Source: Flavobacteriaceae bacterium (GTDB lineage: Bacteria > Bacteroidota > Bacteroidia > Flavobacteriales > Weeksellaceae). From it: a DNA stretch of 40,706 bases. Positions 25,711 through 33,239 of the stretch are shown piece by piece; the stretch's first letter is position 1, and each line of letters starts with the position of its first letter. A program made the translations under genes and the position numbers. The notes under the pieces were generated by a model. The model did no database searches. It was not told the DNA's origin and saw nothing but the letters and a program-made list of their open reading frames with translations. The DNA lies in assembly GCA_031276535.1 (NCBI GenBank), contig JAISMV010000116.1, positions 1-40,706 on the forward strand, given 5' to 3'.

Positions 25711-27516
25711 ATGGATAATAACGACAGCAATAAATTATTTTTCGAGTTGCCTAAGAACCGACCTTCTGCCATCAAGGTGATTGGTGTCGGTGGAGGCGGC
25801 AACAATGCGGTAGGCTATATGTATGATCAGGGCATATCCGGAGTAGACTTCATCATTTGCAATACGGATGCTCAGGCATTGGTAAATAATCCTATTCCCC
25901 ATAAAATTCAGTTGGGGAACACCATAACTGAAGGTTTGGGAGCCGGAGCCAATCCTGAGATCGGAGAACAGGCTGCGCTCGAGAGTGTGGACGACATTAA
26001 AAATGCTTTGGGAGAACAGACCAAAATGGTGTTTGTTACCGCAGGAATGGGAGGAGGAACCGGGACCGGAGCTGCGCCTATTATTGCAGGAATAGCCAAA
26101 GAAATGGGCATTCTTACGGTAGGAATTGTAACCATTCCTTTTTCTTTCGAAGGAAAAGCAAGATTGGAACAGGCGGAAAAAGGATTGGAGAAAATCAGGA
26201 AATCCGTAGACTCTTTAATTGTTGTTAAAAATGACAAATTAAGAGAACTTTACGGAAATCTCGGATACAAATCAGGCTTCTCCAAATCCAATGAAGTATT
26301 AAGTACCGCGGCGAAAGGCATTGCAGAAGTGATCACCAAAAATTATTCTATCAACATAGATCTAAGAGATGCCAAAACTGTTTTAGCAGATAGTGGAACC
26401 GCAATTATGGGTTCCGCGACAGCATCCGGCACCAATAAGGCTCAGGAAGCAATCATGACAGCCTTGGATTCTCCGCTTCTCAACGACAATAAAATTACCG
26501 GCGCAAAGAATGTATTATTACTCATCATTTCCGGAGAAGATGAGATCACCGTAGACGAAATAGGAATTATCAACGATTATATCCAGTCCGAAGCCGGAAA
26601 CAATACCAACATTATCATGGGTATCGGCGAAGATGAAACTTTAGGGGAAAATATCAGCGTTACCGTTATTGCAACGGGATTTCCGGCAGATGATGAACGA
26701 AACAGCGGAAAAGAAAAAGAAAAAATCGTACACGTTCTGACCGGTGATCTACCTTCCTCCAATACCTTAAATACCGGAAGAGAGCGGCTTTCCCAACCTA
26801 AAGAACAAGGAAACGATGAACCCCGCATTATCTCTTCCGCATATACGGAAAAAAGAACGACAGAAGGCACTACTAATGCAGAACTTCCCCAAAAAGTAAT
26901 TACTCTGGAAGAAGAAGAAGAAATCACAACCTTCGGAATTTCCAACAAACCGGAAATAATTATGCCTTCCCTTAACTTCGATGAGGAGATCAACATCGTA
27001 AAAAGAGAAATTCCACCTACTGGAACAGAATCCGGGTACAATAATAACCCCGAAAATATAAATACGAAAGAACGGGAAAACAGATTACCGGAACCTCCCG
27101 CTCCTCCCGTGAATCAGACAACTATTTTCACTCTGGATGAAGCAGAAGATTTTACCCAAAAAGTAACTCCACCCACAGAAAATATTCAAACAGGATTTAT
27201 AGGAGAAAGAAATTATTCCACACCTGAAAATGAAGCAATTACAAATGCCGCAGACTCAGACTTGGAAATTCTGAACGAGTTGATGGAGAAAAAAATTCAG
27301 GAACGAAGAGAACGTTTAAAAAAATTAAACAGTAAATTTCAGGGATTTCCAAAACAAAATATAGATGAAGTGGAAAAAGTTCCGGCGTATCAAAGACAAG
27401 GCATAAATCTGGATGAAAATATTGACTCTGACAACGGCTCCGATATCTATTTCAACAAAAAATCCAATGAAGTACAAATCCGTCCCAACAATTTTTTCCA
27501 TGACAATGTTGACTAA
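25711..27516 (+). CDS. ftsZ: Cell division GTPase FtsZ with long C-terminal linker
   Basis: The tubulin-like Z-ring protein. The GTP-binding GVGGGGNNA (26-33) and GGGTGTGAAP (114-123) motifs lie in a globular domain that ends near residue 325. A disordered, Glu/Pro/Thr-rich linker of about 200 residues follows, then a charged helix (EILNELMEKKIQERRERLKKL). The conserved FtsA-binding peptide is VPAYQRQGINL (about 557-567), and a further 34-residue tail ends in HDNVD. At 601 aa it is far longer than E. coli FtsZ (383), as in many Bacteroidota. Confidence 0.95.
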   Translation: MDNNDSNKLFFELPKNRPSAIKVIGVGGGGNNAVGYMYDQGISGVDFIICNTDAQALVNNPIPHKIQLGNTITEGLGAGANPEIGEQAALESVDDIKNALGEQTKMVFVTAGMGGGTGTGAAPIIAGIAKEMGILTVGIVTIPFSFEGKARLEQAEKGLEKIRKSVDSLIVVKNDKLRELYGNLGYKSGFSKSNEVLSTAAKGIAEVITKNYSINIDLRDAKTVLADSGTAIMGSATASGTNKAQEAIMTALDSPLLNDNKITGAKNVLLLIISGEDEITVDEIGIINDYIQSEAGNNTNIIMGIGEDETLGENISVTVIATGFPADDERNSGKEKEKIVHVLTGDLPSSNTLNTGRERLSQPKEQGNDEPRIISSAYTEKRTTEGTTNAELPQKVITLEEEEEITTFGISNKPEIIMPSLNFDEEINIVKREIPPTGTESGYNNNPENINTKERENRLPEPPAPPVNQTTIFTLDEAEDFTQKVTPPTENIQTGFIGERNYSTPENEAITNAADSDLEILNELMEKKIQERRERLKKLNSKFQGFPKQNIDEVEKVPAYQRQGINLDENIDSDNGSDIYFNKKSNEVQIRPNNFFHDNVD

Positions 27517-27537
27517 AGACTTTTAAAGATTGCAGGT

Positions 27538-27984
27538 ATGAGCTTAGAAACTAAAATAATGGAAGCGATGAAAGTCGCAATGAAAGAAAAAGATAAAATT
27601 GCTTTGGACTCCTTACGGGCTATTAAATCTCAATTACTTTTACTCAAAACAGACGGGAAAACCGCAGAAGTTTCCCCGGAACAGGAAATAGCATTATTAC
27701 AAAGACTGGTAAAACAAAGAAAAGAAGCCTATGAACAATTTTTCGCTAATAACAGAAATGAACTGGCGGAAAATGAACTGGCACAAGCCCGGGTAATTGA
27801 ACAATTCCTTCCGGCTCAGCTTTCTCCTGAAGAATTGGAGAAAGAACTTACTGAAATTATTAAAGAAACCGGAGCCCAAGACATCAAAGACCTGGGAAAG
27901 GTAATGGGAATTGCCTCAAAAAAACTACAGGGAAAAGCCGAAGGAAAAATAATATCGGAAACTGTCAGAAATTTATTGTCGTAA
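27538..27984 (+). CDS. GatB/YqeY domain-containing protein
   Basis: A 148-aa helical protein of the YqeY family, related to the tail domain of the GatB amidotransferase subunit. Visible blocks are LDSLRAIKSQLL, QRKEAYEQF, EQFLPAQLSPEEL and LGKVMGIASKKLQGKAEG. The tail domain of GatB contacts tRNA, so a tRNA-related role is plausible, but the function of the free-standing form is not established. It is the last gene of the dcw transcript, 21 nt after ftsZ, and its end is overlapped by the terminator. Confidence 0.88.
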   Translation: MSLETKIMEAMKVAMKEKDKIALDSLRAIKSQLLLLKTDGKTAEVSPEQEIALLQRLVKQRKEAYEQFFANNRNELAENELAQARVIEQFLPAQLSPEELEKELTEIIKETGAQDIKDLGKVMGIASKKLQGKAEGKIISETVRNLLS

Positions 27985-27998
27985 TTTTCTGACTTTTT
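27964..27998 (+). terminator. Terminator of the dcw operon
   Basis: GTCAGAAA (27964-27971) pairs with TTTCTGAC (27986-27993), with a 14-nt loop that includes the yqeY stop codon, followed by five T residues. It marks the end of the long mraZ-yqeY transcript. Confidence 0.7.
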
Positions 27999-28076
27999 CC
28001 CTTTGACTGATATGAACTCACTCAGCATTTTTATTTGTATGAGTGAAAATGGTTTTAATCTCTTTTACTTTAACCG

Positions 28077-28125
28077 GATTCAGGTTAAGCACAAGTCTGT
28101 AAAGCAGATGATCCAAGCCTGAATC
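28077..28125 (+). ncRNA. Candidate structured RNA element (nested stem)
   Basis: GATTCAGG (28077-28084) pairs with CCTGAATC (28118-28125). Inside, TCTG (28096-28099) pairs with CAGA (28105-28108), so the two stems are nested. A separate 11-bp hairpin follows 18 nt later. No known RNA family is recognised and no promoter box is exact; the call rests on base pairing only. Confidence 0.25.
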
Positions 28126-28143
28126 AGGACGATCGAAAAATAT

Positions 28144-28168
28144 GCATTTCGGACATAGTCCGAAATGC
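28144..28168. repeat. Perfect 11-bp hairpin, 3-nt loop
   Basis: GCATTTCGGAC (28144-28154) and GTCCGAAATGC (28158-28168) flank ATA. It is G+C-richer than its surroundings. The T-run after it is interrupted (TTCATTTT), so it could be a second terminator behind yqeY or the 3' hairpin of a small transcript. Confidence 0.6.
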
Positions 28169-28397
28169 TTCATTTTATAAATGATACGAAATTTTTCACG
28201 TTTTTTTCACGTATATAGCCTATAATAAGATATTTCTAATCCATTCTGATGTCGCGAATTTGTTTTTGCAATGAATAATAAAGGGTCTTTTAATCCGTCA
28301 TTTTAACACTTCACATCTTGCCTGATTTCAAAAACCACCCTAAAAAAATACCTCTATCCATTTCTTTACAAAAAAATTAGGATAAAATAAGTTGGGG

Positions 28398-28553
28398 ATG
28401 AAAAACGGGACTTATACGTTAAAATATTCAGGTATAAATAGTTTATTAGTTTTTAATCCGACAAACTATCCTGATTTTTTACTTTATCTGTATATAATAG
28501 AATCCTGTATAGAGCAAAAAAAGCAAAAAAAAGACATAAAATTTGTGTTTTAA
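28398..28553 (+). CDS. Possible 51-aa small ORF, unsupported by homology
   Basis: The frame runs ATG (28398) to TAA (28551-28553) with a G-rich stretch (TTGGGG) directly upstream. The product begins MKNGTYTLKYSGINSLLVF, has a hydrophobic middle (about residues 28-36) and a Lys/Gln-rich tail. A frame of this length arises easily by chance in AT-rich DNA, and no exact -7 box is present. Listed for completeness. Confidence 0.15.
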   Translation: MKNGTYTLKYSGINSLLVFNPTNYPDFLLYLYIIESCIEQKKQKKDIKFVF

Positions 28554-28793
28554 AAAATTTATTTGTACACTTGGAGAAGTAAATACAGAATCAATCATGA
28601 TGTTTTCCGATCATTATGTATAACGATATATATCTAGGGAGCAAAGGCTTATAAAGAAGATAGATGTTTTTTAAAATTGGAATTTAGTAAAACAAACTCG
28701 ATGACCCATATACCGGAAAGTAAAAAGTTCTTATAAACGATTTCCGTAAAGGTTTCATTACAGCATTAAAATAACACAAACTCAATTTATCAA

Positions 28794-29558
28794 ATGTTAA
28801 CATCAGTTATAAGAACATTTTTCGGCTACTCGGTCAGACCGCAGCTATATCCTGAATTGGCCAGAAAAGTATATAAAAATATTTTCGATAGAAAAAGCGC
28901 TACTAAAGGAAAGAAGGAATCTAAAATTTGGTGCGCAAATCGGGCTATAGACCAGCAAACCGCAATTTTGAAACTAACCGGTGCGGAATATTCCATATAC
29001 AAAGATTTCCCCAAAGAATTGGAAGAAGCTAAAAGAATAGAGAAAAACTGCCCCGTAAAAATGGGCGGAGGCGGAGCTTTGGAGCTGATTTATGCCTTAT
29101 GCGAATACACTCAGGCGGAAAATGTACTGGAAACAGGAGTAGCTTATGGCTGGAGTTCTATGGCTATATTATTGTCTCTACAAAAAAGAGAAGGTATCTT
29201 ATATAGTTCGGATATGCCCTATCTGGATAGAAACAACGATAGGTTTGTAGGATGTATCGTTCCCGATCCGGTAAGAAAATACTGGAAACTGTTTCGTCAG
29301 GCAGATAAAGAAAGCCTGCCTAAGATCTTTAAACAACAGAATTCATTTAAGGTAGCCCATTATGACAGCGACAAAAGCTATAAAGGAAGAATGTGGGCCT
29401 ATCCGTTAATTTGGCGAAAAATTCAAAAGAACGGTTTTTTCATTAGTGATGACATAGGAGACAATTCCGCATTTAAAGACTGGGTTGCTCAAAATAAATT
29501 AGATTCCATTGTTATTGAATTTGAAGGAAAATATGTAGGAGTTGTTAAGAAACAATAA
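28794..29558 (+). CDS. Class I SAM-dependent methyltransferase (Methyltransf_24-like)
   Basis: A 254-aa protein. The SAM-binding motif I is NVLETGVAYGWSSMAI (110-125), the acidic residue after strand 2 is in LYSSDMPY (Asp140), and the downstream HYDSDKSY and FFISDDIGDNSAFKDW blocks fit the Methyltransf_24 (O-methyltransferase/rhamnosyl-cluster) group. The first about 40 residues are basic and hydrophobic and may associate with the membrane. Such enzymes often modify surface sugars, but the substrate here is unknown. It is isolated behind a 0.8-kb non-coding stretch, with folC starting 9 nt after its stop codon, and could be an acquired gene. Confidence 0.75.
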   Translation: MLTSVIRTFFGYSVRPQLYPELARKVYKNIFDRKSATKGKKESKIWCANRAIDQQTAILKLTGAEYSIYKDFPKELEEAKRIEKNCPVKMGGGGALELIYALCEYTQAENVLETGVAYGWSSMAILLSLQKREGILYSSDMPYLDRNNDRFVGCIVPDPVRKYWKLFRQADKESLPKIFKQQNSFKVAHYDSDKSYKGRMWAYPLIWRKIQKNGFFISDDIGDNSAFKDWVAQNKLDSIVIEFEGKYVGVVKKQ

Positions 29559-29563
29559 CTTTG
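29556..29563 (+). promoter_or_regulatory. -7 box of folC built on the preceding stop codon
   Basis: TAACTTTG (TAnnTTTG) uses the TAA stop of the methyltransferase (29556-29558) as its first three bases and ends 4 nt before the folC ATG. It would give a nearly leaderless folC mRNA. Confidence 0.6.
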
Positions 29564-29567
29564 TACA

Positions 29568-30791
29568 ATGGAATCATATCAGGAAATTTTAGAATGGTTA
29601 TATTCTCAGGTTTCTAACTATCAGGATGTAGGGAAAAAAGCCTATAAGCCCGGATTTAAAAATATACTGCAACTATGTGAAATTGTAGGCAATCCGCAAA
29701 AAAAATTCAAATCCGTACATATTGCAGGAACCAACGGAAAAGGAAGCACTTCCAACATGATAGCTTCCGTTTTAAAAGAAGCCGGATATAAAGTGGGATT
29801 GTTTACCTCTCCCCATCTGAAAAACTTTACCGAACGTATCAGAATAAACGGAGAAGAATGTCCTCCGGAATTCATACATGACTTTCTGGTCAAAATAAAA
29901 CCCTTTTTCACTCCGGATTTTAACCCCTCATTTTTTGAATTGACCACAACTATGGCTTTTGAATATTTTGCCCGGGAAAAAGTAGATATTGCCGTCATTG
30001 AGGTTGGATTGGGCGGAAGGTTAGACTCTACCAACATTCTGCTTCCGGAAGTGTGTGCAATTACCAGCATATCCAAAGATCATACAGATCTGTTAGGGAA
30101 TACCCTAAAGAAGATTGCCATGGAAAAAGCGGGAATTATTAAACCGGGTATTCCGGTAGTGATAGGAGAAAATAAGCCGGGAGTTAAAGCATTGCTCATC
30201 CGGTCAGCCCTGAATCAAAAGGCGGAATATCTGGATGCTGCGAAAATTCGGAAAAATTATCCCTCAGACCTGACGGGAGAGTATCAAAAACAAAACAAAA
30301 AGACAGCTTTAGGCGTCATCCGGATTTTGCAGAAAAAAGAGTTTACTATTTCAGAAGAAAATATAGAAAGAGGATTTCTCCATGTAAAGGAAAACATGAA
30401 TTTTCGGGGGAGATGGGATATTCTGCAAAAAGAAAAACCGGTTATCATTTGTGATACAGCACATAACGAAGATGGATTCAGACAATTATCCCGACAATTC
30501 AAAAGATTGAACTACAACAAATTGCGGATTGTGATCGGATTTGTTCTGGGAAAAGATCTAGAGAAGATATTTCCCCTGTTGCCGGAAGCCGCCGTTTATT
30601 ATTTTGTAAAACCGGCGGTTCAGAGAGGGCTGCATCCGGAGCGGTATGAAGATACCATAAAGAAATATTTCAAAAATTATCAAAAATTTGATACCGTAGA
30701 AAAAGGTTTTGAAGCTTCTAAAAACGATGCCTCAGAAGAAGATATAATTTTTGTGGGAGGAAGCAACTTTGTAGTTTCTGAAATTTTTTAA
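29568..30791 (+). CDS. folC: Folylpolyglutamate synthase / dihydrofolate synthase
   Basis: A 407-aa Mur-ligase-fold enzyme that adds glutamate to dihydropteroate and to folates. Visible are the P-loop HIAGTNGKGSTSN (51-63), LFTSPHLKNFTERIRING, EVGLGGRLDSTN and CDTAHNEDGF. It starts 9 nt after the methyltransferase but appears to have its own promoter. A tRNA operon follows. Confidence 0.94.
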   Translation: MESYQEILEWLYSQVSNYQDVGKKAYKPGFKNILQLCEIVGNPQKKFKSVHIAGTNGKGSTSNMIASVLKEAGYKVGLFTSPHLKNFTERIRINGEECPPEFIHDFLVKIKPFFTPDFNPSFFELTTTMAFEYFAREKVDIAVIEVGLGGRLDSTNILLPEVCAITSISKDHTDLLGNTLKKIAMEKAGIIKPGIPVVIGENKPGVKALLIRSALNQKAEYLDAAKIRKNYPSDLTGEYQKQNKKTALGVIRILQKKEFTISEENIERGFLHVKENMNFRGRWDILQKEKPVIICDTAHNEDGFRQLSRQFKRLNYNKLRIVIGFVLGKDLEKIFPLLPEAAVYYFVKPAVQRGLHPERYEDTIKKYFKNYQKFDTVEKGFEASKNDASEEDIIFVGGSNFVVSEIF

Positions 30792-30798
30792 AAAATTA

Positions 30799-30829
30799 TT
30801 TGCAGGAATAAAAAATGAGCGTATATTTG
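30799..30829 (+). promoter_or_regulatory. Canonical Bacteroidota promoter of the tRNA-Val/tRNA-Gln unit
   Basis: TTTG (30799-30802), then 19 nt, then TATATTTG (30822-30829). This matches the published TTTG-N19-TAnnTTTG consensus exactly and is the cleanest full promoter in the window. The tRNA-Val 5' end is at 30882. Confidence 0.8.
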
Positions 30830-30881
30830 CAATCCAATTCCAAAACAAAGGGAATATAAGGGTTTTTAGTCTTTGTTTTTT

Positions 30882-30956
30882 GGGCGATTAGCTCAGCTGG
30901 TTCAGAGCACCTGCCTTACAAGCAGGGGGTCGCAGGTTCGAATCCTGCATCGCCCA
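30882..30956 (+). tRNA. tRNA-Val (anticodon TAC)
   Basis: Acceptor GGGCGAT pairs with ATCGCCC. The D-arm is TAGCTCAGCTGGTTCAGAGCA. The anticodon stem CCTGC/GCAGG encloses CTTACAA, giving TAC. The T-loop is GGTTCGAATCC and the discriminator is A. The CCA is not encoded. Confidence 0.96.
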
Positions 30957-30965
30957 CAGCAAAAG

Positions 30966-30997
30966 AAACCTTGCTTTTTTCAGGGAAGGTTTTTTTT
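30966..30997 (+). terminator. Possible terminator between tRNA-Val and tRNA-Gln
   Basis: AAACCTT (30966-30972) pairs with AAGGTTT (30986-30992), followed by a T-run to 30997. It lies only 9 nt after tRNA-Val, so it may act as an attenuator or processing element; tRNA-Gln follows at 31006. Confidence 0.5.
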
Positions 30998-31005
30998 ATT
31001 GGTAC

Positions 31006-31076
31006 AGACCCATGGTGTAACGGTAGCACACCGGTTTTTGGTACCGTTTGTCGGGGTTCGAATCCCTGTGGGTCTA
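31006..31076 (+). tRNA. tRNA-Gln (anticodon TTG)
   Basis: Acceptor AGACCCA pairs with TGGGTCT (A1-U72, a weak first pair typical of tRNA-Gln). The anticodon loop TTTTGGT gives TTG; the outermost pair of the anticodon stem is a C-T mismatch. The T-arm GGGGTTCGAATCCCT is complete. The CCA is not encoded. Confidence 0.93.
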
Positions 31077-31098
31077 CAAAATAATTTAAATGAAAGTA

Positions 31099-31130
31099 TT
31101 TGCGGGCACATAAAAAATGTTTTACATTTG
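31099..31130 (+). promoter_or_regulatory. Promoter of rpsT
   Basis: TTTG (31099-31102), 20 nt, then TACATTTG (31123-31130). An 8-bp inverted repeat, TTTGCGGG (31099-31106) and CCCGCAAA (31133-31140), brackets the promoter. The leader to the rpsT ATG is about 30 nt. Confidence 0.75.
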
Positions 31131-31167
31131 CTCCCGCAAAAAATAATGAAAAGAAAGGTATAAGAAA

Positions 31168-31422
31168 ATGGCAAACCATAAGTCAGCATTAAAAAGAATA
31201 AGACAGAACAACGTAAGAAGATTACGCAACAGGTATTATCATAAGTCAGCTCGTACTGCGATTAAAGATTTACGAACTGAAACCGATAAAGATGCGGCAG
31301 TAAAAAAATTACCTTCTGTTTTTTCTCAGATTGATAAGTTAGCTAAGAGAAACATTATTCATAAGAATAAAGCCTCTAACTTGAAATCAAAATTAAACAA
31401 GTTTGTAAACGCACTAGCGTAA
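31168..31422 (+). CDS. rpsT: 30S ribosomal protein S20
   Basis: An 84-aa, Lys/Arg-rich helical primary 16S-binding protein of the 30S subunit. The start ANHKSALKRIRQNNVRRLRNR is the classical S20 N-terminus, and KNKASNLKSKLNKF its C-terminus. It sits between tRNA-Gln and tRNA-Glu and likely shares a transcript with tRNA-Glu, 9 nt downstream. Confidence 0.97.
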   Translation: MANHKSALKRIRQNNVRRLRNRYYHKSARTAIKDLRTETDKDAAVKKLPSVFSQIDKLAKRNIIHKNKASNLKSKLNKFVNALA

Positions 31423-31431
31423 AGGATATCA

Positions 31432-31503
31432 GGCCCGTTCGTCTATCGGTTAGGACTTCAGATTTTCATTCTGGCAAGAGGGGTTCGACTCCCCTACGGG
31501 CTA
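31432..31503 (+). tRNA. tRNA-Glu (anticodon TTC)
   Basis: Acceptor GGCCCGT pairs with ACGGGCT. The anticodon stem CAGA/TCTG encloses TTTTCAT, giving TTC. The T-arm is AGGGGTTCGACTCCCCT and the discriminator is A. The CCA is not encoded. It has no promoter of its own and follows rpsT directly. Confidence 0.95.
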
Positions 31504-31513
31504 CTTAAACAAT

Positions 31514-31550
31514 AACCCAAAGTGTTTAACGCTAACGCTTTGGGTTTTTT
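31514..31550 (+). terminator. Terminator of the rpsT-tRNA-Glu unit
   Basis: AACCCAAAG (31514-31522) pairs with CTTTGGGTT (31538-31546), a 9-bp stem with a 15-nt loop, followed by T residues to 31550. Confidence 0.85.
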
Positions 31551-31629
31551 ATTTGTTGTGTTTTTGCTGAAAAATATCAATTCCTTCAAAAATTCTTTAA
31601 TCCGGACAACGCACTACGGATTCATTTAG

Positions 31630-31637
31630 TAAATTTG
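31630..31637 (+). promoter_or_regulatory. -7 box of the aminotransferase gene
   Basis: TAAATTTG ends 19 nt before the ATG at 31657. No clear -33 element is seen. Confidence 0.6.
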
Positions 31638-31656
31638 CATTCAAAATTTATTTCCT

Positions 31657-32787
31657 ATGAAAAAAATACAAATGGTTGACTTAGTAAGTCAATATCAACA
31701 TATAAAGTCCCAAATAGATACCGGTTTTGAGGAGGTTCTGAATACAGCGGCGTTTATTAACGGACCTCAGGTAAAAAGTTTTACACAAAATCTGGAAAAA
31801 TATTTAGCGGTAAAACATGTAATTCCCTGTGCCAATGGAACAGAGGCATTGCAGATAGCTTTAATGGTTCTGGACTTACAACCCGGAGATGAGGTCATTA
31901 CATCCGATTTCACCTTTGCCGCTACAGTGGAAGTGATCAGCCTTTTAAAACTAAATCCGGTTTTGGTCGATGTGGATTATGATACCTTTACCATTAACCC
32001 TGAGGCTGTCAGAAAGGCAATAACTCCTAAAACAAAAGCTATTATTCCGGTGCATCTGTTCGGACAATGTGCCGATATGGAAGAAATTTTGAAAATAGCG
32101 GAAGAGCATAATTTATATGTAGTGGAAGACAATGCTCAGGCAATAGGAGCGGAATATAAATTTAAAAACGGAGATACAAAAAAATCGGGAACCTTGGGAA
32201 CCTTGGGAACCACATCTTTCTTCCCGTCAAAAAATCTGGGTTGTTACGGAGACGGAGGAGCGATTTTCACTCACGATGACAATCTTGCCCACAGAATACG
32301 TGGAATTGTCAATCACGGAATGTATAAAAGGTATTATCATGATGAAATAGGAGTGAATTCCAGACTGGACAGCTTACAGGCAGCGGTATTAAACACTAAA
32401 TTACCTTTGTTGGATTCATACAATGAAAAGAGGAGAAAAGCCGCGGACTTTTACGATCAGGCTTTTATCAATCATCCTAATTTGATTGTTCCGGCAAGAG
32501 CAGAGGAATATTCCACCCACGTATTTCATCAATATACACTAAAGGTGATCAATGCAGACCGAAACGCATTACAGCAATATCTTTCAGAAAAAGATATACC
32601 CGCGATGATTTATTATCCGGTTCCGTTGAGAAAGCAAAAAGCCTATGATAATGGGAACTATAACGATGCGGATTTCCCGGTTACCAATCAACTCATAGAT
32701 CAGGTGATTTCTTTGCCTATGCATACAGAACTGGACGAAGAACAGCTTGAATACATAACAAACAGCGTATTGAGCTTTTTCAACTAA
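31657..32787 (+). CDS. DegT/DnrJ/EryC1/StrS family sugar aminotransferase
   Basis: A 376-aa PLP enzyme. The Schiff-base lysine is Lys192 (FFPSKNLGCYGDGGA), and the cofactor-ring Asp158 is in VEDNAQAIGA. Cofactor-phosphate binding is expected around NGTEAL (60-65). The sequence resembles the WbpE/WlbC-type enzymes that make 3-amino sugars for surface polysaccharides, but the exact substrate cannot be read. It stands alone, with its own promoter and no other sugar-nucleotide genes next to it. Confidence 0.88.
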   Translation: MKKIQMVDLVSQYQHIKSQIDTGFEEVLNTAAFINGPQVKSFTQNLEKYLAVKHVIPCANGTEALQIALMVLDLQPGDEVITSDFTFAATVEVISLLKLNPVLVDVDYDTFTINPEAVRKAITPKTKAIIPVHLFGQCADMEEILKIAEEHNLYVVEDNAQAIGAEYKFKNGDTKKSGTLGTLGTTSFFPSKNLGCYGDGGAIFTHDDNLAHRIRGIVNHGMYKRYYHDEIGVNSRLDSLQAAVLNTKLPLLDSYNEKRRKAADFYDQAFINHPNLIVPARAEEYSTHVFHQYTLKVINADRNALQQYLSEKDIPAMIYYPVPLRKQKAYDNGNYNDADFPVTNQLIDQVISLPMHTELDEEQLEYITNSVLSFFN

Positions 32788-33239
32788 CCCTTTTTATTAA
32801 AAAAATATCTGCATTCTGAGTTCGGTTGCCAAAACAGAACAAGAGGGCAGTATTTGAGTTTTTTGTTTTAATAAAGTTTTTCAGGTAAAATAAGCCGCAA
32901 ACAATGATACCGCTATATAAAATTCTCTTCGAAATGGTGCTAGCAATACCATGCACTATAAATGTACGACTATTTTTTCTTTTTTCCAAATATTTTTTTC
33001 TTTTTTTATAAAAATTTTGCATTTATCAATTGGGGCAACACTAAGTCATTGTTACACAAACGAATAGGTGTTTCCATCACATTTTATCGCAAATTAAATC
33101 CTCTGCCCAAAGTCCGGAAGTTTAACACTTTGAAAACAGGTAAAAAACACGATTTTTGGTATAAATTTTAACGTATTGTTAATAATAGAATTCAAACAAA
33201 ATATAGAACTTTGCCTAAATTAATTTTTGAAAAAAGAGA
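32788..33239. other. 0.45-kb intergenic region before the bat operon
   Basis: I see no convincing gene. A T-rich run lies at about 32970-33010, and two weak hairpins (ATGGT 32934-32938 / ACCAT 32948-32952; CAAAGT 33108-33113 / ACTTTG 33127-33132) are present. GAACTTTG at 33206-33213 is a one-mismatch -7 box 26 nt before moxR and is the best promoter candidate for the bat operon. Confidence 0.4.

Larger units (their letters stand above)
27999..28793. other. 0.8-kb gap without a clear gene, with structured elements
   Basis: No ORF longer than 60 codons is convincing here. Contents I can point to are: a nested stem structure at 28077-28125; an 11-bp perfect hairpin at 28144-28168; two direct copies of TTTTTCACGT at 28192-28201 and 28203-28212; a 51-codon open frame at 28398-28553; and A/T-rich DNA up to the methyltransferase start. 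It could be a remnant of lost DNA, a regulatory region, or hold a small RNA. Confidence 0.4.

Noticed and set aside
26577..27041. Long (154-codon) antisense frame inside ftsZ
   Set aside because: It mirrors the codon bias of the ftsZ linker region and no promoter or family match is visible.
30873..31189. Overlapping open frames on both strands around tRNA-Val and tRNA-Gln
   Set aside because: They read through tRNA sequence (typical spurious peptides such as GFEPATPCL) and lack signals of their own.
32182..32212. Tandem DNA repeat in the aminotransferase (GTLGTLGT)
   Set aside because: Homologs have the same Gly-Thr-rich approach to the PLP lysine, so this is normal family sequence rather than a recent duplication.
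32780..33022. Reverse-strand 80-codon frame after the aminotransferase
   Set aside because: Very Lys/Arg-rich start, overlaps the aminotransferase end, and has no -7 box or terminator; likely chance in AT-rich DNA.
32962..33171. Forward 69-codon frame in front of moxR
   Set aside because: Its poly-Phe start is only a translated T-rich tract.
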